From an uncultured Campylobacter sp. (GTDB lineage Bacteria > Campylobacterota > Campylobacteria > Campylobacterales > Campylobacteraceae), in NCBI GenBank assembly GCA_947090385.1, contig CAMUNZ010000017.1, positions 1 through 20,756 on the forward strand: a DNA stretch of 20,756 nucleotides. Reading direction: 5' to 3'. This document shows, in pieces, positions 12,662-20,756 of the stretch (the first letter of the stretch is position 1; every line of letters starts with the position of its first letter). Made by a program: the position numbers and the translations under genes. The notes beneath the pieces are model-generated. The model made no database searches. It was not told the origin of the DNA and saw only the letters and a list, made by a program, of their open reading frames with translations.

Positions 12662-13996
12662 TCATCTTAAATCTTTTAAATAATCACTTATCAAAAATGC
12701 CATTTCAAGGGCCTGATCGGCGTTTAATCTTGGATCGCATTGAGTTTGATAAGCTTTTTTTAAATCATCTTTTGTGAGATTAAAAATTCCTCCAGTGCAT
12801 TCTGTGACGTCTTGTCCAGTCATTTCCAAATGCACTCCACCAGGATTTATGCCTTCACTTTTGCAAATTTCAAAAAAGCTTTTTACTTCGCTTAAAATTT
12901 TATCAAATTCCCTTGTTTTGTAATTATTTTCTGTTTTTATTGTATTTCCATGCATTGGATCTATGCTATAAACGATTTTTAATCCCTCTTTTTTTAAATC
13001 TTTGAAAATTTTTGGCAAATTTGATTTTATTTTTTCAGATCCCATTCTAATGATTATATTTAATCTCCCAGCTTCATTTTTTGGATTTAAAATTTTAGAT
13101 AAATTTAAAATATCTTCGCTTGTGCTATTTGGTCCGATTTTTACGCCGATTGGATTTTTAACTCCACTTAAAAAATGCACGTGAGCGTCATTTATATCTC
13201 TCGTTCTTTCGCCAATCCAAAGCATATGAGCTGAACAATCATAATTTTGTCCCGTTAAACTATCAACTCTTGTCAAAGCTTCTTCGTAATTTAAAAGCAA
13301 AGCTTCATGCGATGTAAAAAATGAAGTTTCGCTTAGAGTCGGCGCATTTTTATTATTAAGTCCGATAACTTCCATAAATTTTAAAGTTTTACTAATTTCT
13401 TCGCAAAGTGAGCTAAATTTTTCAGTTTTTTTTGAAAAACCTAAATTCCAGTTGTGAATTTGATGAAGATCAGCTAAACCGCCACGAGAAAAAGCGCGCA
13501 ATAAATTCAAAGTCGATGCACTTTGAAAATACGCTTCTATCATTCTTTTTGGATCTGGAATTCTTGCTTGTTCGTTAATTTCTGTGCTGTTTATTATGTC
13601 ACCTCTGTAGCTTGGTAATTTTATACCATCAATTTCTTCAAAATCGCTACTTCTTGGTTTTGCAAATTGTCCAGCTACGCGTCCGATTTTAACAACTGGC
13701 ATTTTACCGGCAAAAGTTAATACTACAGCCATTTGCAAAATCACTTTAAACATATCTCTGATATTGTTTGATCTAAAATTTGAGAAACTTTCAGCGCAAT
13801 CTCCGCCTTGAAGCAAAAATGCCTCTCCTTCACAAACAAGCGCTAATTTTTCTTTTAAACTTCTTACTTCGCCAGCAAAAACAAGTGGTGGAAGATTTTT
13901 TAATTTTTCTTCACATTGTTTTAACTCTTCTAAATCTTGATAAATAGGTTGTTGTAAGGCTTTATAATTTCTCCAACTCTGTCTTGACCATTCCAT
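12662..13996 (-). CDS. Class II 3-deoxy-7-phosphoheptulonate (DAHP) synthase
   Basis: A 444-residue cytoplasmic enzyme that joins phosphoenolpyruvate and erythrose-4-phosphate to begin aromatic amino acid synthesis. It is the plant/mycobacterial-like class II form. Signatures are the N-terminal WSRQSWRNYKALQQP, FAGEVRSLKEKL, LLQGGDCAESF with metal ligand Cys67, GRVAGQFAKPRS, RGGLADLHQIHNWNL, and near the C-terminus DPMHGNT and GGVHLEMTGQDVTEC. The length is typical. The ATG at 13996 has GGGAGA upstream. It is followed in the same direction by the polyamine dehydrogenase. I see no tRNA- or peptide-leader-type attenuator before it. Class II enzymes are standard in Campylobacterota. Confidence 0.95.
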   Translation of the reverse strand: MEWSRQSWRNYKALQQPIYQDLEELKQCEEKLKNLPPLVFAGEVRSLKEKLALVCEGEAFLLQGGDCAESFSNFRSNNIRDMFKVILQMAVVLTFAGKMPVVKIGRVAGQFAKPRSSDFEEIDGIKLPSYRGDIINSTEINEQARIPDPKRMIEAYFQSASTLNLLRAFSRGGLADLHQIHNWNLGFSKKTEKFSSLCEEISKTLKFMEVIGLNNKNAPTLSETSFFTSHEALLLNYEEALTRVDSLTGQNYDCSAHMLWIGERTRDINDAHVHFLSGVKNPIGVKIGPNSTSEDILNLSKILNPKNEAGRLNIIIRMGSEKIKSNLPKIFKDLKKEGLKIVYSIDPMHGNTIKTENNYKTREFDKILSEVKSFFEICKSEGINPGGVHLEMTGQDVTECTGGIFNLTKDDLKKAYQTQCDPRLNADQALEMAFLISDYLKDLR

Positions 13997-14025
13997 ATTA
14001 TCTCCCTAAATTTTTGAAAAATAAA

Positions 14026-14038
14026 ATCATAGATGATA
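14026..14038 (-). promoter_or_regulatory. Putative -10 region of the DAHP synthase gene
   Basis: Two overlapping candidates on the minus strand, TATGAT (14031-14026) and TATCAT (14038-14033), lie 30-42 bases before the ATG. Either would give a short leader with the GGGAGA site. It cannot be decided by eye. Confidence 0.3.
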
Positions 14039-14048
14039 CCGAAAAATT

Positions 14049-14054
14049 TATAAT
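14049..14054 (+). promoter_or_regulatory. Putative -10 box of the rarD-like unit
   Basis: An exact TATAAT in the 111-base divergent gap, giving a start near 14061 and a leader of about 47 bases ending in GGAG at 14097-14100 before the TTG start. Confidence 0.45.
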
Positions 14055-14107
14055 TTATTAATTAAAAAGCAATTAAAATCCTAGGCAAAAATTTTTGGAG
14101 TTTATTT

Positions 14108-14986
14108 TTGAGAAAGAATGAAAAAATAGGATTATTTTACGGAATTTTAAGCTATATTTTATGGGGAGGATATCCAATATATTTTAAATTTTTAGAGCAT
14201 ATAAATCCTCTTGAAGTTGTTTTACATAGAATGGTTTGGGCTTTTGTTTTTTTGTTTATTGCTATAAAAATTTTAAAAAAATATAGAAATGTATTGAGAT
14301 TTTTAAGGATAAAAAGAGTTGTTTTTATACTTTTTATAACTGGAATTTTGATTAGTTTAAACTGGGGAATTTATGTTTATGCAGTCACAAATGATCAAAT
14401 TTTAGAATGCGCTTTAGGATATTTTATAAATCCTTTGATGTCTATTTTGCTTGGAATTATTTTTTTAAAAGAAACGCCGACTTTGGCTATTAAAATTTCG
14501 ATTTTTTTAGTTTTGGTAGCTATTTTTATACAAATTTTTTCTATGGGAAAACTTCCTGTAATTTCGTTAGTTTTGCCGGCAACTTTCGCATTTTATGGGC
14601 TTATAAGAAAAAAAATTTTTGTTCCCGCAATTGAGGGGCTTTTTATCGAAACTATGCTTGTTTTTCCTTTTGCTTTAATTGGACTTTTTATCTTTGCAGA
14701 AAATGGGATTATGCATTTTAGTCCGAATTTAGATGGATTTTTACTATTTTTTAGTGGAATTGTAACAATAGTGCCACTTCTTACTTTTAACATAGCAGTA
14801 AATAAATTAAAACTTACGACAATTGGCTTTTTGCAGTATATTTCTCCAACTTTTGCGATAATTTTAGCGATTTATTATGGTGAAATTTTAAGTTTTGATA
14901 AAATTTTAAGTTTTGCTATTATTTGGATTGCGATTGTTATGGTTAGCGTTTCGAATTTGAAAAAAAGGAGACAAATTGAGCATTGA
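14108..14986 (+). CDS. rarD: EamA/RarD-type inner-membrane transporter
   Basis: A 292-residue protein with about ten hydrophobic helices in two EamA halves, the drug/metabolite transporter layout. RarD features are GLFYGILSYILWGGYPIYFKFLEHINPLE at the start, HRMVWAF, SLNWGIYVYAVTNDQILECALGYFINPL, and in the second half FIETMLVFPFALIGL, TIVPLLTFNIAVNKL and TIGFLQYISPTFA. RarD was linked to chloramphenicol resistance in Pseudomonas, but the natural cargo is unknown. The start is a TTG with GGAG 7 bases upstream; no in-frame ATG precedes the first helix. It ends overlapping the next gene by 11 bases, so the two are likely coupled. Confidence 0.88.
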   Translation: MRKNEKIGLFYGILSYILWGGYPIYFKFLEHINPLEVVLHRMVWAFVFLFIAIKILKKYRNVLRFLRIKRVVFILFITGILISLNWGIYVYAVTNDQILECALGYFINPLMSILLGIIFLKETPTLAIKISIFLVLVAIFIQIFSMGKLPVISLVLPATFAFYGLIRKKIFVPAIEGLFIETMLVFPFALIGLFIFAENGIMHFSPNLDGFLLFFSGIVTIVPLLTFNIAVNKLKLTTIGFLQYISPTFAIILAIYYGEILSFDKILSFAIIWIAIVMVSVSNLKKRRQIEH

Positions 14987-15362
14987 ATTAGTTGTTATAA
15001 TCACGCTATTTGTGGCATTTTGGTTATATTACGAGATAAATAAAATAACTAAAAAAATTCATAATAACGAAGGCGAAGATTTAAGTAAATATATAAAATT
15101 TTGTGATGTTATAAACAATGAAATTTTAAAATTACTTGAATTTGAAAAAAAATCGCTTAATAGAGATGAAATTTTAGAAAATATAGGACTTTTTTCAAAA
15201 GAGTTGGTTTTTTTACAAAATTCGCATTATACAAATAAAAATAGTTTAATTTGGGATCAAAAACTCGCACAATTTTTAACGAAATTTGATTTATTTGTAA
15301 ATAAAAATTTTGGTGAAGAAAAATCGGACGAAATCAGAAAAATTTTGAAAGATAAATTTTAA
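14976..15362 (+). CDS. Small membrane-anchored protein of unknown function
   Basis: I do not recognise this 128-residue protein. It begins with one hydrophobic helix (IELVVIITLFVAFWLYY, about residues 3-19), then a charged helical region rich in Lys, Glu, Asn and Leu up to the end. It contains FCDVINNEILKLLEFEKKSLNRDEI and FLTKFDLFVNKNFGEEKSDEIRKIL. This suggests a single-pass anchor with a cytoplasmic or periplasmic helical domain. The start is a TTG preceded by AGGAG, inside the end of the rarD-like gene (11-base overlap). It is probably cotranscribed with it, and alaS follows after 48 bases. Codon use is as in the neighbours. Function unknown. Confidence 0.7.
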   Translation: MSIELVVIITLFVAFWLYYEINKITKKIHNNEGEDLSKYIKFCDVINNEILKLLEFEKKSLNRDEILENIGLFSKELVFLQNSHYTNKNSLIWDQKLAQFLTKFDLFVNKNFGEEKSDEIRKILKDKF

Positions 15363-15372
15363 TTTTTTTAGA

Positions 15373-15378
15373 TAAAAT
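15373..15378 (+). promoter_or_regulatory. Putative -10 box of the alaS operon
   Basis: TAAAAT after a run of T in the 48-base gap before alaS. It would start transcription near 15385, leaving an AAGG ribosome binding site at 15397-15400. No -35 box is clear. Confidence 0.35.
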
Positions 15379-15410
15379 AACAAATTTTATTTTTATAAGG
15401 TGATTTAAAA

Positions 15411-17948
15411 ATGGATATTAGAAAAGAGTATTTAGAGTTTTTTAAAAGCAAAAAACATGAAATTTTTCCATCTGCTCCGCTTGTGCCAGATGATGCGACT
15501 TTACTTTTTACAAATGCTGGGATGGTTCCTTTTAAAAATATTTTTACAGGCGCCGTTCCGCGCCCAACTCCGCCAAGAAGAACTACTTGTCAAACATCTA
15601 TGAGAGCTGGCGGAAAACACAATGATCTTGAAAATGTTGGTTTTACTGCTCGTCATCATACTTTTTTTGAAATGCTTGGAAATTTTAGTTTTGGCGATTA
15701 TTTTAAAGAACAAGCTATAACTTATGCTTGGGAATTTGTGACTGAAAGATTGTGTTTGCCAGCTGATAAACTTTATGTTACGACTCACGAAAAAGATGAT
15801 GAAGCTTATGAATTTTGGAAGAAATTTGTAAAAGAGGATCATATTTATAGATTTGGTGATAAAGATAATTTTTGGGCGATGGGCGATACTGGTCCTTGCG
15901 GTCCTTGTAGCGAAATTTTCTTCGATCAAGGTGATAAATATTTTAAAGGTAAAGAAGATTGCATGGGAGGCGATGGTGATCGCTTTTTGGAAATTTGGAA
16001 CCTTGTTTTTATGCAATTTGAAAAAAGCATGAGTGGAGATATAAAACCTCTTCCTAAACCTTCGATTGATACCGGAATGGGGCTTGAAAGAGTTACGGCT
16101 ATAAAAGAGGGAGTTTTTAGTAATTATGATTCTTCGCTTTTTATGCCAATAATAGATGAAATTTCTAATTTATCTGGTAAAAAATATAATTACGACGATG
16201 GCGCTGGTTTTAGAGTAATTGCCGATCATATAAGATCTGTTACGTTTTTACTCGCACAAGGCGTGAATTTCGATAGAGAAGGTCGTGGTTATGTTTTAAG
16301 AAGAATTTTAAGAAGAGCCGTTCGTCACGGATATCTTCTTGGATTTAAAAAGCCATTTATGCATAAACTTGTCGATATTTTAGTTAAATTGATGGGTGAG
16401 CATTATGAATATTTAAAAGATAGAAAAGAAGCTGTGAAAGAGCTGATTTTACTTGAAGAAGAGAGATTTTATGCGACTTTGAGTTCTGGAATTTCGTTAT
16501 TTAACGAAGAGCTTGAAAAAACGGATAAAATTTTTAGTGGCGAAGTAGCTTTTAAACTTTATGATACTTATGGTTTTCCTTTCGATTTAACACAAGATAT
16601 GTTAAAAGATAAAAATTTAAAAGCCGATGAAAAAAAATTTGATGAATTGATGAATGAGCAAAAAGTTCGTGCAAAAGCTTCTTGGAAAGGAAGTGGCGAT
16701 GAAATCATAAATAAAGGCGATTTTAAAGAACTTTTAGAAAAATTCGGTGAAAATAATTTTATCGGTTATGAAACTTCAAACTGTGAGAGTAAAATTTTGG
16801 CCATTTTAAATAATGATTTTAAAAAAATAGATACTTTAGTTGCTGGAAATAACGGCTGGATTATGCTAGAAAACACTCCATTTTATGCGACAAGTGGCGG
16901 TCAAAGCTGTGATACTGGATTTATAAACACAAATGCAGTTTTGCAAACACAAAAATTTTATGGTTTAAATTTATCTCAGATTGAAGCAAATGTAAGTTTA
17001 AAAATCGGCGATATTGTAAAATGTGAGGTTAGCGAAGATAGAAAAGAGATCGCTAGGCATCATAGTGCCACTCATTTATTACATTTTGCTTTGAGAAAAA
17101 TTTTAGGTGAAAATGTCTCTCAAGCTGGAAGTTTAGTTGAAAAAAATCGTTTAAGATTTGATTTTTCTTATCCAAAAGCTTTAACTTACGAACAATTAGA
17201 AAAAATAGAAAATATAATAAATTCTATGATTTGTAAAGGCGGACAAAGAAAAATCGAAATTATGGATATAAACGAAGCTAAAAAAAGTGGCGCAATCGCG
17301 CTTTTTGGCGAAAAATACTCATCTAAAGTTAGAGTTTTAACTCTTGGAGAAAGCAAAGAATTGTGTGGCGGAATTCACGTTGAAAATATAAATGAAATCG
17401 GCTCATTTTTTATCACAAAAGAGAGTGGCGTAAGCGCTGGAGTTAGAAGAATTGAAGCTGTTGTTTCATTAGCTGCTTATGATTACGCAAAGAAATTTCG
17501 TCAAAATTTTAGTGAAATTTGCGAAATTTTAAAAACAAATGAGCCAAAAATTGCCATAAAAAAATTAAAAGATGAAAATAAAGATTTAGAAAAACAGCTT
17601 TCAAAAATTAGCTCAAATACAAAGATAAATTTTGTAGAAATTTCTGGTGTAAAAGTAGCTGTTTGCGAGTTTAGTGGTGATATAAAAGAAAAAATTGATG
17701 AGGTAAAAAATAAATTAGAAAAAGTTGTTATTTTGCTTATAAAAAATGATGATGGAAAAATTTCTCTTGCAAGCGGTGTTAAAAATGCAAACGTAAAAGC
17801 TGGAGAGATTGTAAAATTTGCTGCAAAAATTCTTGGCGGTGGCGGTGGCGGACGCGATGATTTTGCGACAGCTGGTGGAAAAGATGTAAGCAAAATAAAA
17901 ACTGTCTTAAAAGATAGTTTTAAATTCATAAAAGAGAAAATTTCTTGA
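15411..17948 (+). CDS. alaS: Alanine-tRNA ligase
   Basis: An 845-residue cytoplasmic enzyme that charges tRNA-Ala. In order are seen the class II catalytic domain, with motif 1 region FTNAGMVPFKNIFTG, CQTSMRAGGKHNDLENVG, HHTFFEMLGNFSFGDYF and the MGDTGPCGPCSEI block. The tRNA-recognition helices follow, then the editing domain with the zinc ligands HHSATHLLH and CGGIH, and finally the C-Ala domain with the glycine-rich LGGGGGGRDDFATAGG. All key blocks are intact. At 845 residues it is slightly shorter than the E. coli enzyme (about 876). Its TGA overlaps the TTG start of the next gene by three bases, and maf and a penicillin-binding protein follow, so a translation gene heads a cell-envelope cluster. 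The alaS-maf-pbpA order matches what I recall from C. jejuni. Confidence 0.97.
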   Translation: MDIRKEYLEFFKSKKHEIFPSAPLVPDDATLLFTNAGMVPFKNIFTGAVPRPTPPRRTTCQTSMRAGGKHNDLENVGFTARHHTFFEMLGNFSFGDYFKEQAITYAWEFVTERLCLPADKLYVTTHEKDDEAYEFWKKFVKEDHIYRFGDKDNFWAMGDTGPCGPCSEIFFDQGDKYFKGKEDCMGGDGDRFLEIWNLVFMQFEKSMSGDIKPLPKPSIDTGMGLERVTAIKEGVFSNYDSSLFMPIIDEISNLSGKKYNYDDGAGFRVIADHIRSVTFLLAQGVNFDREGRGYVLRRILRRAVRHGYLLGFKKPFMHKLVDILVKLMGEHYEYLKDRKEAVKELILLEEERFYATLSSGISLFNEELEKTDKIFSGEVAFKLYDTYGFPFDLTQDMLKDKNLKADEKKFDELMNEQKVRAKASWKGSGDEIINKGDFKELLEKFGENNFIGYETSNCESKILAILNNDFKKIDTLVAGNNGWIMLENTPFYATSGGQSCDTGFINTNAVLQTQKFYGLNLSQIEANVSLKIGDIVKCEVSEDRKEIARHHSATHLLHFALRKILGENVSQAGSLVEKNRLRFDFSYPKALTYEQLEKIENIINSMICKGGQRKIEIMDINEAKKSGAIALFGEKYSSKVRVLTLGESKELCGGIHVENINEIGSFFITKESGVSAGVRRIEAVVSLAAYDYAKKFRQNFSEICEILKTNEPKIAIKKLKDENKDLEKQLSKISSNTKINFVEISGVKVAVCEFSGDIKEKIDEVKNKLEKVVILLIKNDDGKISLASGVKNANVKAGEIVKFAAKILGGGGGGRDDFATAGGKDVSKIKTVLKDSFKFIKEKIS

Positions 17949-18430
17949 ACGGATCTTTTGCAAGGATAGAGCACATTTGGCCATTGATTTATGAGCTTTC
18001 GCTGACATTTTTAGTGGCTATTTTTGTAGTTTTGATGCTTTATCCTAAATATTTTTTGCCGACAACAAATTCCGACGTTTGCGAGAAAATTTTTAAAGAG
18101 TATAAAAAGATAGAAATTTTAGTAATTATTTTATTGGTTTTATTAAGTGTTAGTAGCTATTTTTTTGCTCTTTATGATGAAAAAGTTCTTATAAAAGATC
18201 CAATGATTGAAGCCATAATCGCCACAAAATGGGTTTTGATCACTTATATAATCGTAAATTTTTCTTACATGCATTATAAATTTTTACAAAGCAAAAAAAG
18301 TTTTAAAATCAAAAATTTTTTAGAAGTTTGTGAAAATTTGGCGATAATTTCATATTTTTCCATATTGAACATCGTTGTTTGTATTTTGATAATTTATTTA
18401 AATATCGCGCTTGGTGATTTAAAATGGTAA
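17945..18430 (+). CDS. Four-helix membrane protein of unknown function
   Basis: I do not recognise this 161-residue protein. It has four strong hydrophobic helices, near residues 13-34, 57-77, 89-111 and 133-155, joined by short Lys-rich loops. Residues such as H10, W12, W95 and H107 lie in or near membrane segments, and HYKF after helix three might face a cofactor, but nothing is diagnostic. The start is a TTG inside the alaS stop (TTGA overlap); no in-frame ATG exists before the first helix, and the ribosome binding site is weak (AAAGAGAAA), so translation likely depends on ribosomes ending alaS. It overlaps maf by 7 bases. As I recall, C. jejuni has no gene at this point. Its position suggests an envelope role, but that is inference. 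Confidence 0.75.
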   Translation: MNGSFARIEHIWPLIYELSLTFLVAIFVVLMLYPKYFLPTTNSDVCEKIFKEYKKIEILVIILLVLLSVSSYFFALYDEKVLIKDPMIEAIIATKWVLITYIIVNFSYMHYKFLQSKKSFKIKNFLEVCENLAIISYFSILNIVVCILIIYLNIALGDLKW

Positions 18431-18966
18431 ATTTGATATCAACTTCTCCGACAAGAGCTAAAATTTTGCAAGAATTTGGCATAGATTTTAAACAGATAAA
18501 ATTTGATTTTGATGAAAGTAAAATTAAAAAAAATAATCCAAAAATTTATTCTTACAATGTAGTTTGCGAAAAACTTAATCAATTTAAAAATGCAAATTTA
18601 AACTTAGATAATCTTCTTTTTGCGGATTCTTGCGTGGTTTGCAATAACGAAATTTTAGGCAAAGCAATTGATAAAAACGAAGCTTTTAAAATGTTAAAAA
18701 TGCAAAGCGAAAATTTCGCAAGCGTTATAACATCTATGATTTTTATAAGTAAAAAAATGCAAATTTTCGATGTAAGCGAAACAAAGATTAAATTCTTAAA
18801 ATTCTATGATGAAGATTTGCAAAATTACATACAAAGCGAAGATTGGCGAGGAAAGGCTGGCGCTATGATGATCGAGGGATTTAATAAAAAATATATTGAT
18901 AAAATAAATGGCGAAATTTGTGTAGCTCGCGGATTAAATGCAAAAATTTTGAAGGCATTTTTATGA
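18424..18966 (+). CDS. maf: Maf-family nucleoside triphosphate pyrophosphatase
   Basis: A 180-residue protein of the Maf/YceF/YhdE family, which removes pyrophosphate from noncanonical or canonical NTPs and is linked to housecleaning and septum control. The N-terminus has STSPTRAKIL (6-15), the family S-x-S-P-R-R-type nucleotide-binding signature with Arg11. The catalytic Asp68 lies in FADSCVVCNNEILGKA, matching the family AD-T-V-V-x-x-x-x-x-I-L-GKP block, although TVV is SCV here. WRGKAGAMMIEGF near residue 140 corresponds to the conserved W-x-x-KAG-x-Y-x-I-x-G. The ATG overlaps the previous gene by 7 bases and the TGA overlaps the next gene as ATGA, so all three are translationally coupled. 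Confidence 0.92.
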   Translation: MVNLISTSPTRAKILQEFGIDFKQIKFDFDESKIKKNNPKIYSYNVVCEKLNQFKNANLNLDNLLFADSCVVCNNEILGKAIDKNEAFKMLKMQSENFASVITSMIFISKKMQIFDVSETKIKFLKFYDEDLQNYIQSEDWRGKAGAMMIEGFNKKYIDKINGEICVARGLNAKILKAFL

Positions 18967-20756
18967 TTAGAATTTTTTTTTCTTTTATTATTTTGATGAT
19001 TTTTGGCGTTGTTAGCGTTATTTTGTATTTTTATTCTCTTGTTGTTGAAGATATAAAAAAAGTTGTTGATTATAAACCAGAACTTACAACTCAAATTTTT
19101 GATAGAAATGATGAATTAATCGCAAATATATTTAATGTAGAAAATAGACTTTATATAAAATTCGATGAAATTCCAGGAAGAGTTGTAGAGGCTTTAACTG
19201 CGATTGAAGATACATCTTTTTTTGAACACAAAGGTATAAATTTCGAGGCTATTTTTCGTGCGATGGTAAAAAACGTAAAAGCCATGCAATTTGTAGAAGG
19301 CGCTTCGACTTTAACTCAACAACTTGTAAAAAATCTTGCTTTAAGCCCAGAAAAAAAATTAGATAGAAAGATAAAAGAGGCGATTTTATCTTTTAAAATA
19401 GAAGATGAATTAACAAAAGAAGAAATTATAGAAAGATATTTAAACGCTGTATATTTTGGTCACGGATATTATGGGATAAGAACGGCTGCGTTTGGATATT
19501 TTCATAAAAATTTAGACGATTTAAGTTTAAAAGAAATTTCTATGTTAGTTGGTATGCCAAGGGCTCCTAGCGAATATGATCCGACAAAACATTTGGATTT
19601 ATCTTTATCAAGAGGAAATCGCGTCGTAAGTAGATTATTTGAGCTTGGATGGATAAACGATATCGAATACAATGAAGCTATCAAAGAAACTCCAAAAATT
19701 TTTGACGATACTTTAACTATGAATAAAGCGCCATATGTAGTTGATGAAGTTATAAAAGAGTTAAATAAATTAAATTTACCATATAAAACATCCGGTCTTA
19801 CTGTGCGAACTTCTATAGATTTAAAAACACAAGATATAGCACAAAATGCTTTAAAATTTGGATACGAAGAGATTTTAAAAAGAGACAAAAAAGCAAATCC
19901 TGCGAATTTAAATGGAGCGATTGTAGTAACTCATCCACAAAATGGTGATATTTTAGCACTTGTTGGCGGAGTTGATTACAAACAAAGTAGTTTCAACAGA
20001 GCTACTATGAGCACGAGACAGCCAGGATCATCTTTTAAACCGTTTATTTATCAAATAGCGCTTGATAATGGTTACTCTCCTATGACCCAAATTCCAGATA
20101 TCCAGCAGCAGTTTGACACAACGATAAAAAATAAAAAAGAGACTTGGAAACCAAAAAATTATGGCGGAAAATACAAAGGTTATATTTCGATGAAACAAGC
20201 CTTAAAAGAATCTAGAAATTTGGCGACTATAAATATGATGAATGATATCGGCATGCAAACTGTTTCAAATAAACTTGATAACATCGGTTTTGATTGGGTT
20301 CCTAGAAATTTATCAATCGCGCTTGGAAGTTTTGGAATTTCTCCTTTAAATTATGCTAAATTTTATTCAATGTTCCCAAATTTTGGGCAAATTGTTACAC
20401 CAAGACTTATAACAAGCATAGAAATTTCAAATGGAAATGTTATGAGTTTTGAAGCAAATAAATACATAGTCGATCGCCCAGAGCAGATATATCTAATGCA
20501 AAATATGTTAAAAGCCGTCGTTGAAAGTGGAACAGGTAGAAGAGCAAGAGTTGAAAATATAGAAATTTGTGGAAAAACTGGCACTTCAAATGATAGCATT
20601 GATGCGTGGTTTGTGGGATTTACTCCAGAAATTTTGGCATTAGTTTGGTATGGAAATGATAATAACGCACCGATGAAAGCAAATGAAGGTGGAGCAAGGA
20701 CGGCAGCTCCGGTATTTAAAGAATTTTTGAGTAAATATATAGAAATTTATCCTAAT
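18963..20756 (+). CDS. pbpA: Class A penicillin-binding protein (PBP1A-type), 3' end cut by window
   Basis: The first 598 codons of a bifunctional peptidoglycan synthase; the frame is open at the right edge. Residues 5-27 form the membrane anchor. The glycosyltransferase domain (GT51) shows AIEDTSFFEHKG with catalytic Glu82, EGASTLTQQLVKN, RKIKEAILSFKIE and YLNAVYFGHGYYGI. The transpeptidase domain follows from about residue 315, with the active-site RQPGSSFKPF (Ser356, Lys359), SRN (417-419) and KTGTS (538-542). The last visible part, TPEILALVWYGND, precedes the usual C-terminal end, so probably only a few dozen residues are missing. The ATG overlaps the maf TGA (ATGA), with an AAGG site upstream. 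It acts in the periplasm from the inner membrane. I see no inactivating change. Confidence 0.95.
   Translation, partial: MIRIFFSFIILMIFGVVSVILYFYSLVVEDIKKVVDYKPELTTQIFDRNDELIANIFNVENRLYIKFDEIPGRVVEALTAIEDTSFFEHKGINFEAIFRAMVKNVKAMQFVEGASTLTQQLVKNLALSPEKKLDRKIKEAILSFKIEDELTKEEIIERYLNAVYFGHGYYGIRTAAFGYFHKNLDDLSLKEISMLVGMPRAPSEYDPTKHLDLSLSRGNRVVSRLFELGWINDIEYNEAIKETPKIFDDTLTMNKAPYVVDEVIKELNKLNLPYKTSGLTVRTSIDLKTQDIAQNALKFGYEEILKRDKKANPANLNGAIVVTHPQNGDILALVGGVDYKQSSFNRATMSTRQPGSSFKPFIYQIALDNGYSPMTQIPDIQQQFDTTIKNKKETWKPKNYGGKYKGYISMKQALKESRNLATINMMNDIGMQTVSNKLDNIGFDWVPRNLSIALGSFGISPLNYAKFYSMFPNFGQIVTPRLITSIEISNGNVMSFEANKYIVDRPEQIYLMQNMLKAVVESGTGRRARVENIEICGKTGTSNDSIDAWFVGFTPEILALVWYGNDNNAPMKANEGGARTAAPVFKEFLSKYIEIYPN

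Noticed and set aside
15501..16016. A long minus-strand open frame inside alaS (171 codons), and similar antisense frames in pgk, alaS and the M20 genes.
   Set aside because: These mirror the codon pattern of the real genes, lack ribosome binding sites and show no family features.
17820..17890. GGTGGC-type repeats near the end of alaS, looked at as a possible contingency repeat.
   Set aside because: They encode the conserved glycine-rich block of the C-Ala domain in all alanine-tRNA ligases, and there is no long homopolymer.

Overview
The window looks like chromosomal DNA from a low-GC member of the Campylobacterota, most likely Campylobacter or a close relative. The evidence is strongly AT-rich coding sequence with short intergenic gaps, and gene clusters I know from Campylobacter: nadD-rsfS divergent from gap-pgk-tpiA, and alaS-maf-pbpA. 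It also has a class II DAHP synthase, a carboxy(nor)spermidine dehydrogenase and a Cys-rich Sel1-repeat lipoprotein of the Hcp type. The species cannot be fixed by eye.

Layout. (1) 126-1412, minus strand: nadD, rsfS and a small Sel1/Hcp-like lipoprotein. (2) 1477-4379, plus strand: gap, pgk and tpiA, packed end to start as one triose-phosphate operon. (3) 4380-4611: a 232-base noncoding stretch with a promoter-like box, unusually dense self-complementarity (two interleaved long helices) and a hairpin plus T-run terminator. It is the best candidate here for an undescribed element (sRNA or leader RNA). It lies just before an anchorless SPFH/slipin-like gene (4612-5292). (4) 5378-5824: an exported DsrE-like protein, closed by a 12-bp bidirectional terminator. 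(5) 5853-9129, minus strand: a tightly coupled three-gene cassette of a TauE/SafE permease and two M20-family amidohydrolases (allantoate amidohydrolase/carbamoylase-like and AbgA-like). (6) 9220-11094, plus strand: ribD and an orphan solute-binding protein. (7) 11114-11292, minus strand: tRNA-Val(GAC), with a C3-A70 acceptor mismatch, and tRNA-Met(CAT). (8) 11397-13996, minus strand: class II DAHP synthase followed by carboxy(nor)spermidine dehydrogenase, the latter visibly richer in GC than its neighbours. (9) 14108-20756, plus strand: rarD-like transporter and a small anchored protein, then alaS, a 4-TM membrane protein, maf and a class A penicillin-binding protein that runs off the right edge. 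From alaS on, every gene overlaps the next.

How the genes work together. The left half holds NAD synthesis, ribosome silencing and triose-phosphate metabolism. The middle holds nitrogen and amino-acid-derivative scavenging plus riboflavin synthesis. The right half holds aromatic amino acid and polyamine synthesis, then a translation/cell-wall cluster. No CRISPR array, insertion sequence, prophage, homopolymeric G tract (phase-variable contingency locus) or origin was seen.
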